From Rusavskia elegans (taxonomy: Eukaryota > Ascomycota > Lecanoromycetes > Teloschistales > Teloschistaceae), in contig SAUG01000066.1 of assembly GCA_011316305.1 (NCBI GenBank), forward strand, positions 1-64,000: a DNA stretch of 64,000 nucleotides. The letters run 5' to 3'. The translations under genes and the position numbers were made by a program. The number at the start of each line of letters is the position of its first letter. Positions within the stretch are counted from its first letter, which is position 1. This document shows, in pieces, positions 44,609-54,493 of the stretch. Under the pieces are notes generated by a model. The model searched no databases. It was given only the letters and a program-made list of their open reading frames with translations, and was not told the DNA's origin.

Positions 44609-47167
44609 TTATAATGGGGGCAAGTCGTCCCGACAGATGGGACATTGAAGGCGATAGCGCATCCAACTTTCCAAGCAGACACTGTGGAAGATGTGTCTAC
44701 ATGGCGTTACCATGTACGCTCTTCGACCAAAAATCCAGTCTTTAACCCCCACGCCCAAAGCTGGGGTAGAGTTGCTCATGCCTTGGCTTTCTGCATCACG
44801 AGGCACGATCGATACCTCCAGACCCTGCATGCAGATCGCACAGTCAAATGTTTTCTTATCTTTCCGCAAAGCATCCTCCTTTTTGGAGCCCAACCCTCTA
44901 CTCGATGCCGATGTGGCCATGGTTGCATCTGGAGCAGAAGTGCTAGCCTGGGTGAACCCAATGGGCATCGACCCACCACTCTCTTCGTCCTCTTCACGGA
45001 GTATCGGATGGTAATCGTATGCTGCTGGAATGAACCTGCTGCACGCCTGGGGCACAAGAAAGCGGGGCTCGAAAAGCTCTTGGCTGATCAGTATACACAT
45101 CTGAAACCACAGCCAGCCAACGAGAACAATCATCCAGTTGCTATCGGCCTCTACGAACAGAACGTTGTCTCTGTAGAGGTAGAAGTAGGCGAATGGGAGA
45201 CTTCGAAGGATCGATTGGCCTATGAGGAAACGCCATTGTAATGCTTTCCGGCAATTGCGTATAATGTTTCGATAAATCTGAGGTGTGAGGAAAGAGAGGT
45301 AGCTAACGGAGAGAGCGCGAACATAGACGGTACGAAATAGAGAAGGCCATGTCGTACTATGCAGCGTGAACAGCAGGATTATCACCAGGACAAAGTAGAA
45401 TCGGGCGTATATCGAGGATAGCTCGAGGCGTGCAGTATTGATTTGAGGGTTTTCACGTGGTGACTCGACTACGGTTGGAGGGTTTGTAGACTGGTCTCCC
45501 AGTACTGAATGCTGAGGCCCCTCTGACGCTGTTGGAAGGGCAGTCGATAGGTCGGTACGGGGGACTGTCGATGTACCGGAACGGGGCGCAGTGACTGGGA
45601 GCGGGAGAGTGTCTGCTCCGGCGAGCGATATTGTTGCGTCTTGGACAGGCATGGAAAGCGCTTGACTAGCATTATTGGCAGTATTATGGCCATCTTGCTG
45701 ACGTCTACGCTCGATTCTCTGTCTTTCAGGCCTCTGCACAGTCCAAATATCTGTCCAAAACTTCATACCGAGGAAGCCTGCGGAGAAGAAAGCGAGGAAA
45801 GCGGTGGCTACCAGGGGCAAGAATGCCGCATTGAGGAATAAACTGATGATGAAGATCGAAAATGATATAAAGCCATCACCCATGGTCAGCATCCCAATCA
45901 TGTAGAGGCTAATACGGCTTTTAGTGGAAGGAGTAGATGCTTCCCTCATTTGGCGTAGGAGCAGGAAGATCTGCCCGCAGATAACACTTCCCAGCGCAAG
46001 AATTGCCTTTCTACTGGATTGGATATATGTTTCCAACTTCGGACCTTGCAAATGAAGTCCATATTGTTGAGCATAGTCTGGGGGACCCTTGGATTCAAGT
46101 ACGAAACCGCAGTCAGGCGAGAAGACAACAGCGGACATTTGAAGGGGTAGGGACTTCATGTCACGACGTCCTGTAGGATCACGAAGTTCGGCCTCGAGCA
46201 TCCCAATCTCCGACAATCCCGCCTTTATAGGATGCTGCTGCATGTAAAGGAGGTATTCACAACTGGGAGTGGGCATCAGCAAGTCTGATGGGCTTTCCGG
46301 TGATGATGACCAGGGGCTTAGAGCGTTGGTCTCTGAAGCGCGTTCTTGTGTATTGATTGCTATATCCAAAGTCTGGGTCAAGAGCTTTCGTGCCAAAGTG
46401 AAGGACTTAGACGACAATGCGAAATATGGCAGAGCGAAGATACCGGCAAAACGTGGTCCAGTAGTTGTGAGGATGATGCTGCCGTCTTGAGGGTAATGAA
46501 CACCGTGCAACGTTATCTGCCAGACGTTGCCGCTAGAGTGGTCGTCCTCGAGCGTCAGCTCTGCGGTGATCTCTCGAACGGACGTGTCCTCAAATTGGGC
46601 GGTTCTACTTTGTCTCTCATCAAAGCGGATAAGCATTCCTCCTTCGCTGCCCGTCATGTTTCGAGTATATCGATCTGTTGTATACACCATCCTGGGCACC
46701 AACGCAGTAAGATTTAAGATCGGATGTCTGATTCCATCTTCCAAACTCGATCGCACCCAGCGGCCATGCACGATACCAGTAACATTGTGGTAGAAGGGAA
46801 TCCCTGGCAGAGTGGCATTGGTGGGTACGGTATCGTCGCTGGTGGTACCGACTTGCTTGTCTTGATTCGATCTCCTCCATGCTTCCACGAGCAAGCCTCT
46901 CTGTTGCCTTGCTCTTTCTTGAACATTTGGCAGTAAATCCCAAGCGTAGCCATCATGGTTTCGTAGTCCGGTCTCATTGACCCATTTGTTTGCTGCTGGG
47001 TTCAAGTCGCCGTACGAAGAAGTGTTGAGTAGATTGAGGGCATATCGCTCCTGAGTGACTTGATAGTCGAGCTCTCGCTGCTGAGAGGGCGAGGGGGATT
47101 GCGTATCAGGCGAGGCAAAAAGTATCAGTAGGAGGATGACGAGGACCACTAGACGAGGTACGTCCAT
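44609..47167 (-). CDS. dscA: Dsc E3 ubiquitin ligase subunit (Dsc1/Tul1-type RING protein, 852 aa)
   Basis: Single exon, ATG 47165-47167. The N-terminus VVLVILLLILFASPD is a signal or first membrane segment, followed by a lumenal region of about 370 residues with N-glycosylation sites (NTSS, NVTG, NLTA, NMTG), then a block of membrane segments (about 400-720). The C-terminus carries a RING: CAIC (776, 779), PCRHIFH (Cys823, His825, His828), Cys831 and CPIC (842, 845). This is the layout of Dsc1/Tul1, the Golgi/endosome ligase that, in fungi, drives SREBP cleavage for hypoxia response and degrades misplaced membrane proteins. Partners would be Dsc2-Dsc5 subunits, not in this window. Divergent from the DUF4211 gene. 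Confidence 0.93.
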   Translation of the reverse strand: MDVPRLVVLVILLLILFASPDTQSPSPSQQRELDYQVTQERYALNLLNTSSYGDLNPAANKWVNETGLRNHDGYAWDLLPNVQERARQQRGLLVEAWRRSNQDKQVGTTSDDTVPTNATLPGIPFYHNVTGIVHGRWVRSSLEDGIRHPILNLTALVPRMVYTTDRYTRNMTGSEGGMLIRFDERQSRTAQFEDTSVREITAELTLEDDHSSGNVWQITLHGVHYPQDGSIILTTTGPRFAGIFALPYFALSSKSFTLARKLLTQTLDIAINTQERASETNALSPWSSSPESPSDLLMPTPSCEYLLYMQQHPIKAGLSEIGMLEAELRDPTGRRDMKSLPLQMSAVVFSPDCGFVLESKGPPDYAQQYGLHLQGPKLETYIQSSRKAILALGSVICGQIFLLLRQMREASTPSTKSRISLYMIGMLTMGDGFISFSIFIISLFLNAAFLPLVATAFLAFFSAGFLGMKFWTDIWTVQRPERQRIERRRQQDGHNTANNASQALSMPVQDATISLAGADTLPLPVTAPRSGTSTVPRTDLSTALPTASEGPQHSVLGDQSTNPPTVVESPRENPQINTARLELSSIYARFYFVLVIILLFTLHSTTWPSLFRTVYVRALSVSYLSFLTPQIYRNIIRNCRKALQWRFLIGQSILRSLPFAYFYLYRDNVLFVEADSNWMIVLVGWLWFQMCILISQELFEPRFLVPQACSRFIPAAYDYHPILREEDEESGGSMPIGFTQASTSAPDATMATSASSRGLGSKKEDALRKDKKTFDCAICMQGLEVSIVPRDAESQGMSNSTPALGVGVKDWIFGRRAYMVTPCRHIFHSVCLESWMRYRLQCPICRDDLPPL

Positions 47168-47453
47168 GAAGCTCTCTCGATCCTACCCTTGATCCATGTT
47201 CCTCATGGCCATAGAGGCTCCATGCTTGCGACACACTTGCATTCCATTGCAATGAAAGCTGCCTAGGGTAGAGCTCCTTGATAGTTTCTTCTCTACGGGT
47301 ACTCTGTGGAAGTCAACGCTAGTTGACGCTTTGATATATCAACACTTGACGTCATTGGTAAAGGGCGCGTTCGCGTTGACCTCGTGCTGAAGGTGTTGAT
47401 TTGCTCCTCTAGCTTTAAGGCATGAAAATCAGCTCCAGACTATCTTCAGAAGC
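47168..47453. promoter_or_regulatory. divergent promoter, dscA and DUF4211 gene
   Basis: The two start codons face away across 286 bp, so both core promoters must lie here. It includes two near-copies of a TTGACG-containing motif (CTTGACGTCATTG and CTAGTTGACG). TGACGTCA is the palindrome bound by CREB/ATF-type bZIP proteins; regulation by one is possible but unproven. Confidence 0.6.
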
Positions 47454-49643
47454 ATGGTATCCCTCCGCAGCTCGGGACGAAAGCAGCAGACTCGTCTGAG
47501 TTTCAATCCGCTTCCGACGTCTTCACCAGCAGCTTCAGGTCTGCCCGAGCAGATTCAGAGTCGAGCTGCAGCTGTGCGATATGACACCATGGCAAGCCCG
47601 ACCAGGAAACGCCGGCTGCGATCGTCTTCCGGCCAAGCAAAGCTCGACTTCAATGCGGCGCCATTACACACAACACATACGAGCAGCAAGATTGCCTTGC
47701 CCACACCTGAACCGTCGTCTCAGATTGAAGCGGAACATGAGACTGGTGTGTCACTGCCGCAATCCGATCAGCAGCTGCTGATTTTCGAACCAGTTGGGGC
47801 CCAATCGCTGCGTTCTACGTCCAATTCAGAGGATGATGAACCTATCACTCCTAGACAGAGCGGAAGACGTCGAACAGGGCTCATGGGAACACATACTCCC
47901 CTTGACCAAGAGAAGATGAAAGAGGATAAATCCATCCATAGACGTGGACCAAGCCCGGTACATCCGACAATAGAGCTCAGCGCAAGCGATGAAAGCGATA
48001 TTCCTAGTCCTCGTAAACGAGCTCACAAAACCCATCGAGTCTCTCCTCAAACGACACCCAGACCATCAGTCACGATGACTAGCGAAGAGGAATCAGAACC
48101 AATACCAGTCGGGTCTACCAAGCGTGGATTACGGAAGCCACAGATCATTCCCCGAACTCCTCAGAACAGTAGGCGCCGTCATTCTCCTACGTCAAGCAGT
48201 AGCCTCCGATTCAAGCAGGTTTCAGTGCCGATCAATCGCTTACCCAGCAGCACAGCAACAACACCAACACGCTCTTCAAAGCGAGGCAATACTTCAAGGC
48301 ACCGAGATATACAATCGACAGAACAGCAAGGACAGTCGTCTTCGCGATCGCGCCGTCAAGTGGAACCCGAGTCCGACGGTAGCAGCGACAGCCTGATGAA
48401 CGAACTTAGGGCATCATCCAGCAAGCCAGAACAGGATCTCTCTGATCCACATAAGGATACCGAAGATTCCAACGATCATGTGGTCAAGACTTCAAGGCGT
48501 AGGAGAAGAAAACCGTACATGGAAATTTCATCGTCGGTAGATCGATCGGATTCGGAGAAAGGGCAACCAAGACTCAAAGGCCGACCCAAAAAGGGGGAGA
48601 AGCACAGAGGGCTCACTAGAGCAAAAACCCCTGCAACCGAAAGAAGTACCAGGCAGAAACAACTCGAACTGCTTCGAAAGCGACGTGCTGGGGAGACCTT
48701 TGACCATCTATCAAACGATGAAGACCTGGAAATCTATCAGCAAGATTCCGAGCCGGATGCAGACTCTGATGGGCCTGTCGAGTTGGAAGACGAAGATTCC
48801 GGTACCGAACGCGTCCGACGCGCCATTCCCCCCAATCTAGACGAGTACGAGGAAGACTTCGTCGACGACGACGACGATACCATTGGTGCTCCCGCTGACC
48901 TCGCCGACATACCCCTCGAATTCACCCGCCACGCACACAAGAAGCCGATCGAACATTTCAAAGATGTAGTCGAGTGGATGGTCCACAACAGGCTCAACCC
49001 AGCCTTTGCACGTAACGACCCCGTTTATACGATTGCAGTTCGCAAACTCGACGATGTGGTTCAGGGTTACGCAGGCTCGAAATTCATGTCTGCAGCATGG
49101 AAAGCGGAGTTCAAGGAAGCGTTGAAGAAATATCCGGATTGCACAAAAGTCGATGTACCGACGATGTTCGACCAGAAATGCGAGGCTTGTGGGAGGAGCG
49201 GACATCCTGCAAAACATCAACTCACTTTCAGTGGGAAACCATACCACCGCGATTCCTTGGAGGATGTTTCTTCCGACGAAGAAGAAGACAGCGATGAGCC
49301 GGAGAACGATTCACAGTTGCCGCAATCCCATGTGAAGGCATTCTTCCTCGGCCGTACCTGCAATGCAAATGCCGAAACCGCACATGCCCTTCACCACTGG
49401 CGGCATCAGCTCAACCAGTTTGTTCTCATTCTACTCCGCAGCGAAGGACATCTGTCATCAAAAAAGATCGTCGAGATGAACGGATGGAACATCAAGAAGA
49501 AAGAGAAGTATGCGAACGGGGTTGTAGATGGGATGGAAGCCAATGGACAGATGAAAGATCTGTATAGGGAATTCAAGCAGAACATCGAGGTGGCGAGAGA
49601 GGCGAAGAACGAAGGAAATTATTTCTATGGGCGTAAGGGATGA
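47454..49643 (+). CDS. DUF4211 domain nuclear-type protein (729 aa)
   Basis: Single exon, ATG 47454 to TGA. Residues 1-450 are low-complexity, Ser/Arg/Lys-rich with basic clusters (RKRRLRSSSG, SRRRRRKP) that could be nuclear localisation signals. An acidic run follows (EDEDSGTE; EEDFVDDDDD). The C-terminus from about 504 is the fungal DUF4211 region: DVVEWMVHNRLNPAF, a CEACGRSGH Cys motif near 576, then CNANAETAHALHHWRHQL and a basic end. The function is unknown; a chromatin or transcription role is usually inferred from composition only. Confidence 0.85.
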   Translation: MVSLRSSGRKQQTRLSFNPLPTSSPAASGLPEQIQSRAAAVRYDTMASPTRKRRLRSSSGQAKLDFNAAPLHTTHTSSKIALPTPEPSSQIEAEHETGVSLPQSDQQLLIFEPVGAQSLRSTSNSEDDEPITPRQSGRRRTGLMGTHTPLDQEKMKEDKSIHRRGPSPVHPTIELSASDESDIPSPRKRAHKTHRVSPQTTPRPSVTMTSEEESEPIPVGSTKRGLRKPQIIPRTPQNSRRRHSPTSSSSLRFKQVSVPINRLPSSTATTPTRSSKRGNTSRHRDIQSTEQQGQSSSRSRRQVEPESDGSSDSLMNELRASSSKPEQDLSDPHKDTEDSNDHVVKTSRRRRRKPYMEISSSVDRSDSEKGQPRLKGRPKKGEKHRGLTRAKTPATERSTRQKQLELLRKRRAGETFDHLSNDEDLEIYQQDSEPDADSDGPVELEDEDSGTERVRRAIPPNLDEYEEDFVDDDDDTIGAPADLADIPLEFTRHAHKKPIEHFKDVVEWMVHNRLNPAFARNDPVYTIAVRKLDDVVQGYAGSKFMSAAWKAEFKEALKKYPDCTKVDVPTMFDQKCEACGRSGHPAKHQLTFSGKPYHRDSLEDVSSDEEEDSDEPENDSQLPQSHVKAFFLGRTCNANAETAHALHHWRHQLNQFVLILLRSEGHLSSKKIVEMNGWNIKKKEKYANGVVDGMEANGQMKDLYREFKQNIEVAREAKNEGNYFYGRKG

Positions 49644-50010
49644 AGGGTGTCTTGCCTTTTACGTGGGATGGTTCAAAAAGGACTTGGGTATGGATGCATG
49701 GATCGACCTGCATGGAGCGGTCATCGACTGGAAGGTGGCAACTGGGTATAAAACTAACCATAACTCTTGAGATACTCATTAATTCAGGAGACCATTGAAA
49801 TTAGAAGCTGGCATTCCCACTGAATAGGTAAATACATAGACTTATGATACCCAGCCAAACGAATTTTATACACACCATCCCCGGATCCCTTCTCCCCCTC
49901 TCGAATCAGAAGTTGAGAATAGACCGCCGCTCGACCCTCAATATCATACACTTACCCCCCTCCCCCCCCGGGCCCCTCTACCCTTCCACCACTTCCACCC
50001 CGAAACAATC

Positions 50011-50722
50011 CTATAAACTCGCCTTCGCCCCCGGCGCACCCGGTACCCCACCCGCCTGCGCGCCCGGACTCATGATCTCACTCCCCATCTCCCTAGCCTT
50101 CTGCTCCCTCTCCATCTCCACAATCTGCTGTTCCTCAATCATAGCCATCATATACGGGACCAGCACCATCAAGCCGCCGGTCGAGACGACGTAGAGTGAT
50201 TTACCAGAGAAGAGGGAGAAAGACTTCAAACTGCGAGACTGGGGTGTTAGCTTCCTGCACCTGTGGATGTAGCAAATGGGTGGTGGGATTGAGATGAGGG
50301 TTATGATGAAGGTTTGGGTTTGGGTTGGGGCTGAGAAGGAGGAAGGGGGGGGGAAGGATATAACGTACGCGGAAAACACATTCGAGGAAGTGGCGGCTAT
50401 TGAGCGGCGAGTAGAAGGGGGAATCATGTCTTTGAGGGCGTAGATTCGATCGAGGGCTGTTTCGGAGGGGGCGAGTGAGGGGAGGTCGTCGTCTGAGAGG
50501 GAGGAATCTATGTTTCCATGACCGAATACATTAGCCTTGCGCTTCTTTCACTTGCTTCTCGAGCATTACTTTTCGGGAGATGTGTTGTTGTTCTGGGCAA
50601 AGGGATTAGAATGAAAGGGAAAGGCAACCTGTGTCGGTGTAATCATCGTCTTCCTCTTCTTGGTAGGGACCGGGTTGTTCGCGCACGAGATCTTGGTCTT
50701 CGACTTCCTCTAATTGGACCAT
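50011..50722 (-). CDS. tom22: mitochondrial import receptor subunit Tom22 (150 aa, 3 exons)
   Basis: Exons: 50722-50629, 50507-50369, 50230-50011; introns of 121 and 138 nt; the total is 453 nt. The N-terminus is very acidic (QEEEDDD, DSSLSDDDLP), the cytosolic presequence-binding part. Then comes the conserved ETALDRIYALKDMIPPSTRR, one membrane segment (about 89-108, SLYVVSTGGLMVLVPYMMAM) and a short intermembrane-space tail with EEQQIVEMEREQ. The size and order match fungal Tom22, the central receptor of the TOM complex in the outer membrane. Intron 1 has a GTTGCC donor. The next gene downstream is MPP-alpha, which processes proteins imported by the TOM complex. Confidence 0.92.
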
Positions 50723-51052
50723 GGCTGCTTTTAGTTGGGATGGAGAATGAGGAGGGTGGCTATGGAGGGAGAAGTGTATTCACTGCATGGGGGAGCTTGG
50801 AAAGTTTCGAAGTCGACGTTGATAAGGCTGACTTTTTAGACAGGAGCTAGGCCGTAATCGGACCATGGCATTCAATTGAATCTACGGAGTATGAACACTG
50901 TCGACGCGCTGCATCATTCATGATTATCATTTGTCGGCTGAAGAGCTATTATCATTTCGGTTTTATGCTTAGGCAGGAAGAGAGCAGGAATGGAGTCGTG
51001 AATAATTGACCCTATTCCATATTGGACTATTATACAACTCGACATATACAAA

Positions 51053-52786
51053 CTACCGTCTTCCGAGCTTCCATTTCCCAATCCTTTCCTGTATTTCCTC
51101 CCATGACAGATGTAATCGGAAGCCTTGCCTCTGACCTTCTTGTAATACAACGGTAGGTGCACCGGTACCTTGACCCTTGTTCGACAGTTCACCCCCAAGC
51201 ACTTGCTTAGCAACTCTTCGAAGATCATGCACCGTCAGAGCATCGATCTTCCTGCACATTTCTTTGACTCCGACTTTCCGACCATGAACCTGTACCTGCC
51301 GTCCCAGATCTTCCAGTTCCACCATACGGCTCTCAAGATTCATGAGCAGTGAACTCCGGAGCTGATTCTTGGCCCGATTGACTTCGACGGGCTTGAGCGC
51401 CGAGAAGCCGGTATCGAGCGACAAGTGCTGCAGCTCACGGCACATGACTTCCAGCATCGTTTGGATCTTTCCTGGGTTGCAGCTTGCGCTGATGCCGAAA
51501 AGGCCGGAATCCGTGTATGAGTGATTGAACGCAACACAAGACTCCACCCAACCGTACTGATTGAGCACGTTGGTGTACAATCTCGAGTACATGCCTTTAC
51601 CAGGTCCACCAGCGCTAAAAGAACCTCCGCCGCCAAGGAGAGTCTGTAAAGTAGCGAGAGCGTAGATGTCGTCGGACGATATCGGGAGGGCTTCAAATGC
51701 CAGATGGATATGAGAAAGATGGGGTAATGCCGGGTTAGGTGGGGGCGGAAGGTCTGGCAGTGAAAGGAAACCCCCCGTATAGCGAGAAGCGGCATTCAGG
51801 TCGATCGGGGTAGAGTCGAGGGAGGACGGTAGTGAAGTTTCAGTTGCGCGTTGTGAGGCGGAAGTTGACAGGTTTTTGAGGAAAGGGATGTTTGAAAGCA
51901 GACCTGATCGAGGCGGAGACGAAGGTGTTGTGGCAGGTGATGAGTATGTTGAGGATGAAGCTGAAGACGAGGACGAAGACGAAGCTGCAGAATAGCGTAC
52001 AGGGGTATACTGTGTCAACCTTGGATCTGACCTCTTCATGTCACCGAAGTATTGCTCGGTAAGCTTCAGGGCCTCATCGTGAGCGACTCCTGCAAAAGCA
52101 ACGACAATTCTTTCCGGCTTGAAGAAAGTATTCCTGTAGCTTTCCACAGTCGCCTTGTTGATGAACGCCAGTCGCTCTTGCGGACACAAGAGAGGATTCC
52201 CAAGCGTGTTGTCCTTGTAGGCGGCTACGTTGACGAGTTCCGGGAGGATAAGCTCCGGCTTTGCCCAAATCTCTCTGATCTCGTACTCTGCTGTTTCCAG
52301 CTGTTGTTGCACCTCCAGATCTGTGATCAGGGGTTCCCTAATGGTCTCCGCCAGTAGAGCTAGGGTTGTAGGAACAGCGGCATTGAAGCTGGCAGACTGG
52401 TACATCAGGGATTCTCTGGAGGATGCGCATTGTATGTTGCCTCCCAAGCTCTCGAGGGTTTCGAGCATCTGATCTGATGTTCTCGATTTGGTGGATTTGA
52501 AAGCCAAGCGATCGATGATATGGCTGACGCCGCGTAGCTCCTCATTTTCGTATCTTGACCCGGCATCGACATAGACGCCTATGCCAGCAAAGGCGCCGGG
52601 AAGTGCTTCTGTAGCTACCCGGATGCCATTTGACAATGTCGAGATCTGATCGAGCTCAGTAGGATCCTTCTGTCCTGAATCAACGACACTGGCAAAGCTT
52701 CTGCGGGACCTTGATGCTGTTTTCGGGATAGAACGTGCGAAAATAGTGGACAGTCGAGCGAGCGCACGCGAGGAGGCGGATTGCAT
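51053..52786 (-). CDS. mas2: mitochondrial processing peptidase alpha subunit (577 aa)
   Basis: Single exon, ATG 52784-52786. Residues 1-33 are an Arg/Ser-rich mitochondrial presequence. The M16 fold follows; at the place where the beta subunit has the HxxEH zinc motif this protein has HIIDR (89-93), as expected for the non-catalytic alpha subunit. The Gly-rich loop LLGGGGSFSAGGPGKGMY (383-400), which grips substrates, is intact. A Ser-rich insert occupies 268-295. Together with the beta subunit it removes presequences in the matrix. Length is normal for filamentous fungi. Confidence 0.95.
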   Translation of the reverse strand: MQSASSRALARLSTIFARSIPKTASRSRRSFASVVDSGQKDPTELDQISTLSNGIRVATEALPGAFAGIGVYVDAGSRYENEELRGVSHIIDRLAFKSTKSRTSDQMLETLESLGGNIQCASSRESLMYQSASFNAAVPTTLALLAETIREPLITDLEVQQQLETAEYEIREIWAKPELILPELVNVAAYKDNTLGNPLLCPQERLAFINKATVESYRNTFFKPERIVVAFAGVAHDEALKLTEQYFGDMKRSDPRLTQYTPVRYSAASSSSSSSASSSTYSSPATTPSSPPRSGLLSNIPFLKNLSTSASQRATETSLPSSLDSTPIDLNAASRYTGGFLSLPDLPPPPNPALPHLSHIHLAFEALPISSDDIYALATLQTLLGGGGSFSAGGPGKGMYSRLYTNVLNQYGWVESCVAFNHSYTDSGLFGISASCNPGKIQTMLEVMCRELQHLSLDTGFSALKPVEVNRAKNQLRSSLLMNLESRMVELEDLGRQVQVHGRKVGVKEMCRKIDALTVHDLRRVAKQVLGGELSNKGQGTGAPTVVLQEGQRQGFRLHLSWEEIQERIGKWKLGRR

Positions 52787-52974
52787 ACCGCGACTATACT
52801 CGGGTCTCAGTGGATCCTCACAAGGTGCTTCGACGTGATGAAATACTCGTATTCTGGCTGTCAGGTTGGGTTTTTACTTGTCTCGATGACCTGCCAGCTT
52901 ACTCAGCGTCCATAGCCGAAGTTATTCCGAGCTGTTTCAGCAGGAGGTCTGGACGGTAAACGTACCTTATATAT

Positions 52975-53330
52975 TCGCGTTTTTTAACTTCGTATTACTA
53001 CCTTAAACTTGACGTTTTCTACCCTATCGTATTTTATAATAACGCTATTATATTTATTTAAACTTGTACGTTAGTATTATCCGATCTCGGGTAACGGTAC
53101 TAAATTCTTTTATACGAAAATTATACGTTAGTTATTAAGGAATACAGTCGCGACTCTTCTATCGAAGATTCCAGGCCTGGAGCCTCGCCTAGAGCTTAGA
53201 GCCTGGAGTCTAAAGCCTGGAGCCTAGAATATTGCGACCGTGCTATATATAGTAACCTTAGCCTGGAAGGTTAAAACGGGACGAAACCTATAAAACCCCC
53301 TTAGACCTCCTGCGAGGTTTGCTTGCCAAA
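52975..53330. mobile_element. AT-rich, CpA-poor relic (RIP-like) of a repeat
   Basis: Very few CA or TG dinucleotides and many TA, unlike flanking DNA, which is the pattern left by RIP. A degenerate repeat of AGCCTGGAG-like words lies at 53170-53226 and again near 53271. No open frame or clear ends. I infer an old transposon remnant; the family cannot be told. Confidence 0.55.
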
Positions 53331-54493
53331 ACGGCTAGCGCCAGGTGGTCTGAACACTGAGACAAGGTTTTTACAATAATTGCATAGCGCTGCTAGGCTA
53401 AAGACCGCCTAAACCCGAAACACAACAAGACCAATCGCACTGTAGACTACATGGCAACCACCCCTAAGTATCACCTACTGTGGGTGTTATAGTCTTCGAA
53501 AAACACGCTTAAGGCAGCTGTACAGAGAAGGTCAAGCAACCGTTATGACGATACTCTGTATCGAGGTACCGACTGCCCCACGGCCCCGATACTGCGATCG
53601 ATGGAAACTCTTACATTATGACATGAGGGTAACAAAATGCACTCCTCTTCACCAGCGTCGTCATTCGTTGTTCTCCAACATTATCCAGCACCTATCAGTC
53701 GAAAGAGTATAATATGAAGTTTCAAACCGATCTGCAACCCATAAACCGAGCTTCCGTACTTGAACGTTGGTGGAATAATTGTTTTCAAGTTTTTTCTTGA
53801 CCCTGATCAGCTTACCTTGATCGATCCTTACACCATTCCATGCGCATAAAGATGACAATATCGTTGTGATAACAGTCAGGCGGAATTTGGGGTACACAGC
53901 AGCGACCCTATAAGTCCCTAAGTACCTAGCATTGTTGCGTGTTGTTACTATATCGTTCCATCGAACATCATCTACCTTAGGTCTGGTTCGAGTAATAGGA
54001 AGATATAAGCAGTCGATAAATGGAAATCCCATATGGAGGTATCGACTGTCGTACACCCCTCATTGCGGTTCATTGTCAACGCGAGGCCATTTGAGAAGCA
54101 CGTGGTATCGATTGTGAAGGAACGTCCGCAAAACTTGCTCAAATCTCTCTCTTGATGTGATAGTGAAGAGACGATATGACTCAACGTTCTTTCCTCTTTT
54201 GAGACTCCGGAGAAAAAGTGTTCTCTTCAATTAGCTCAAATTCTCTCCAATTTGCTCAAAATCTCGTTTTTCCTCTGCATGAGAGAGAATTCAAGCTATA
54301 TGTGATTCTACTTCTCTTCTCTTTTCTCACTTGTCCTCCAAGCACTCCATCTCGCAACTGCCTTCACATATTCCATCGACACTCACCACAGCTCATATCA
54401 CTTGCCGTCTCTCTGACTCTTTCTATACTTATTACTACCCCTATTACGCTCTCCTGATCATCAAAGTATCAGTTCAAGACTCAATATATCATC
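53331..54493. other. intergenic, promoter of the aspartic protease
   Basis: No supported gene; the last 250 bp are pyrimidine-rich and likely the core promoter and 5' UTR. Minus-strand ORFs of 60-130 codons have no domain. Confidence 0.45.
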
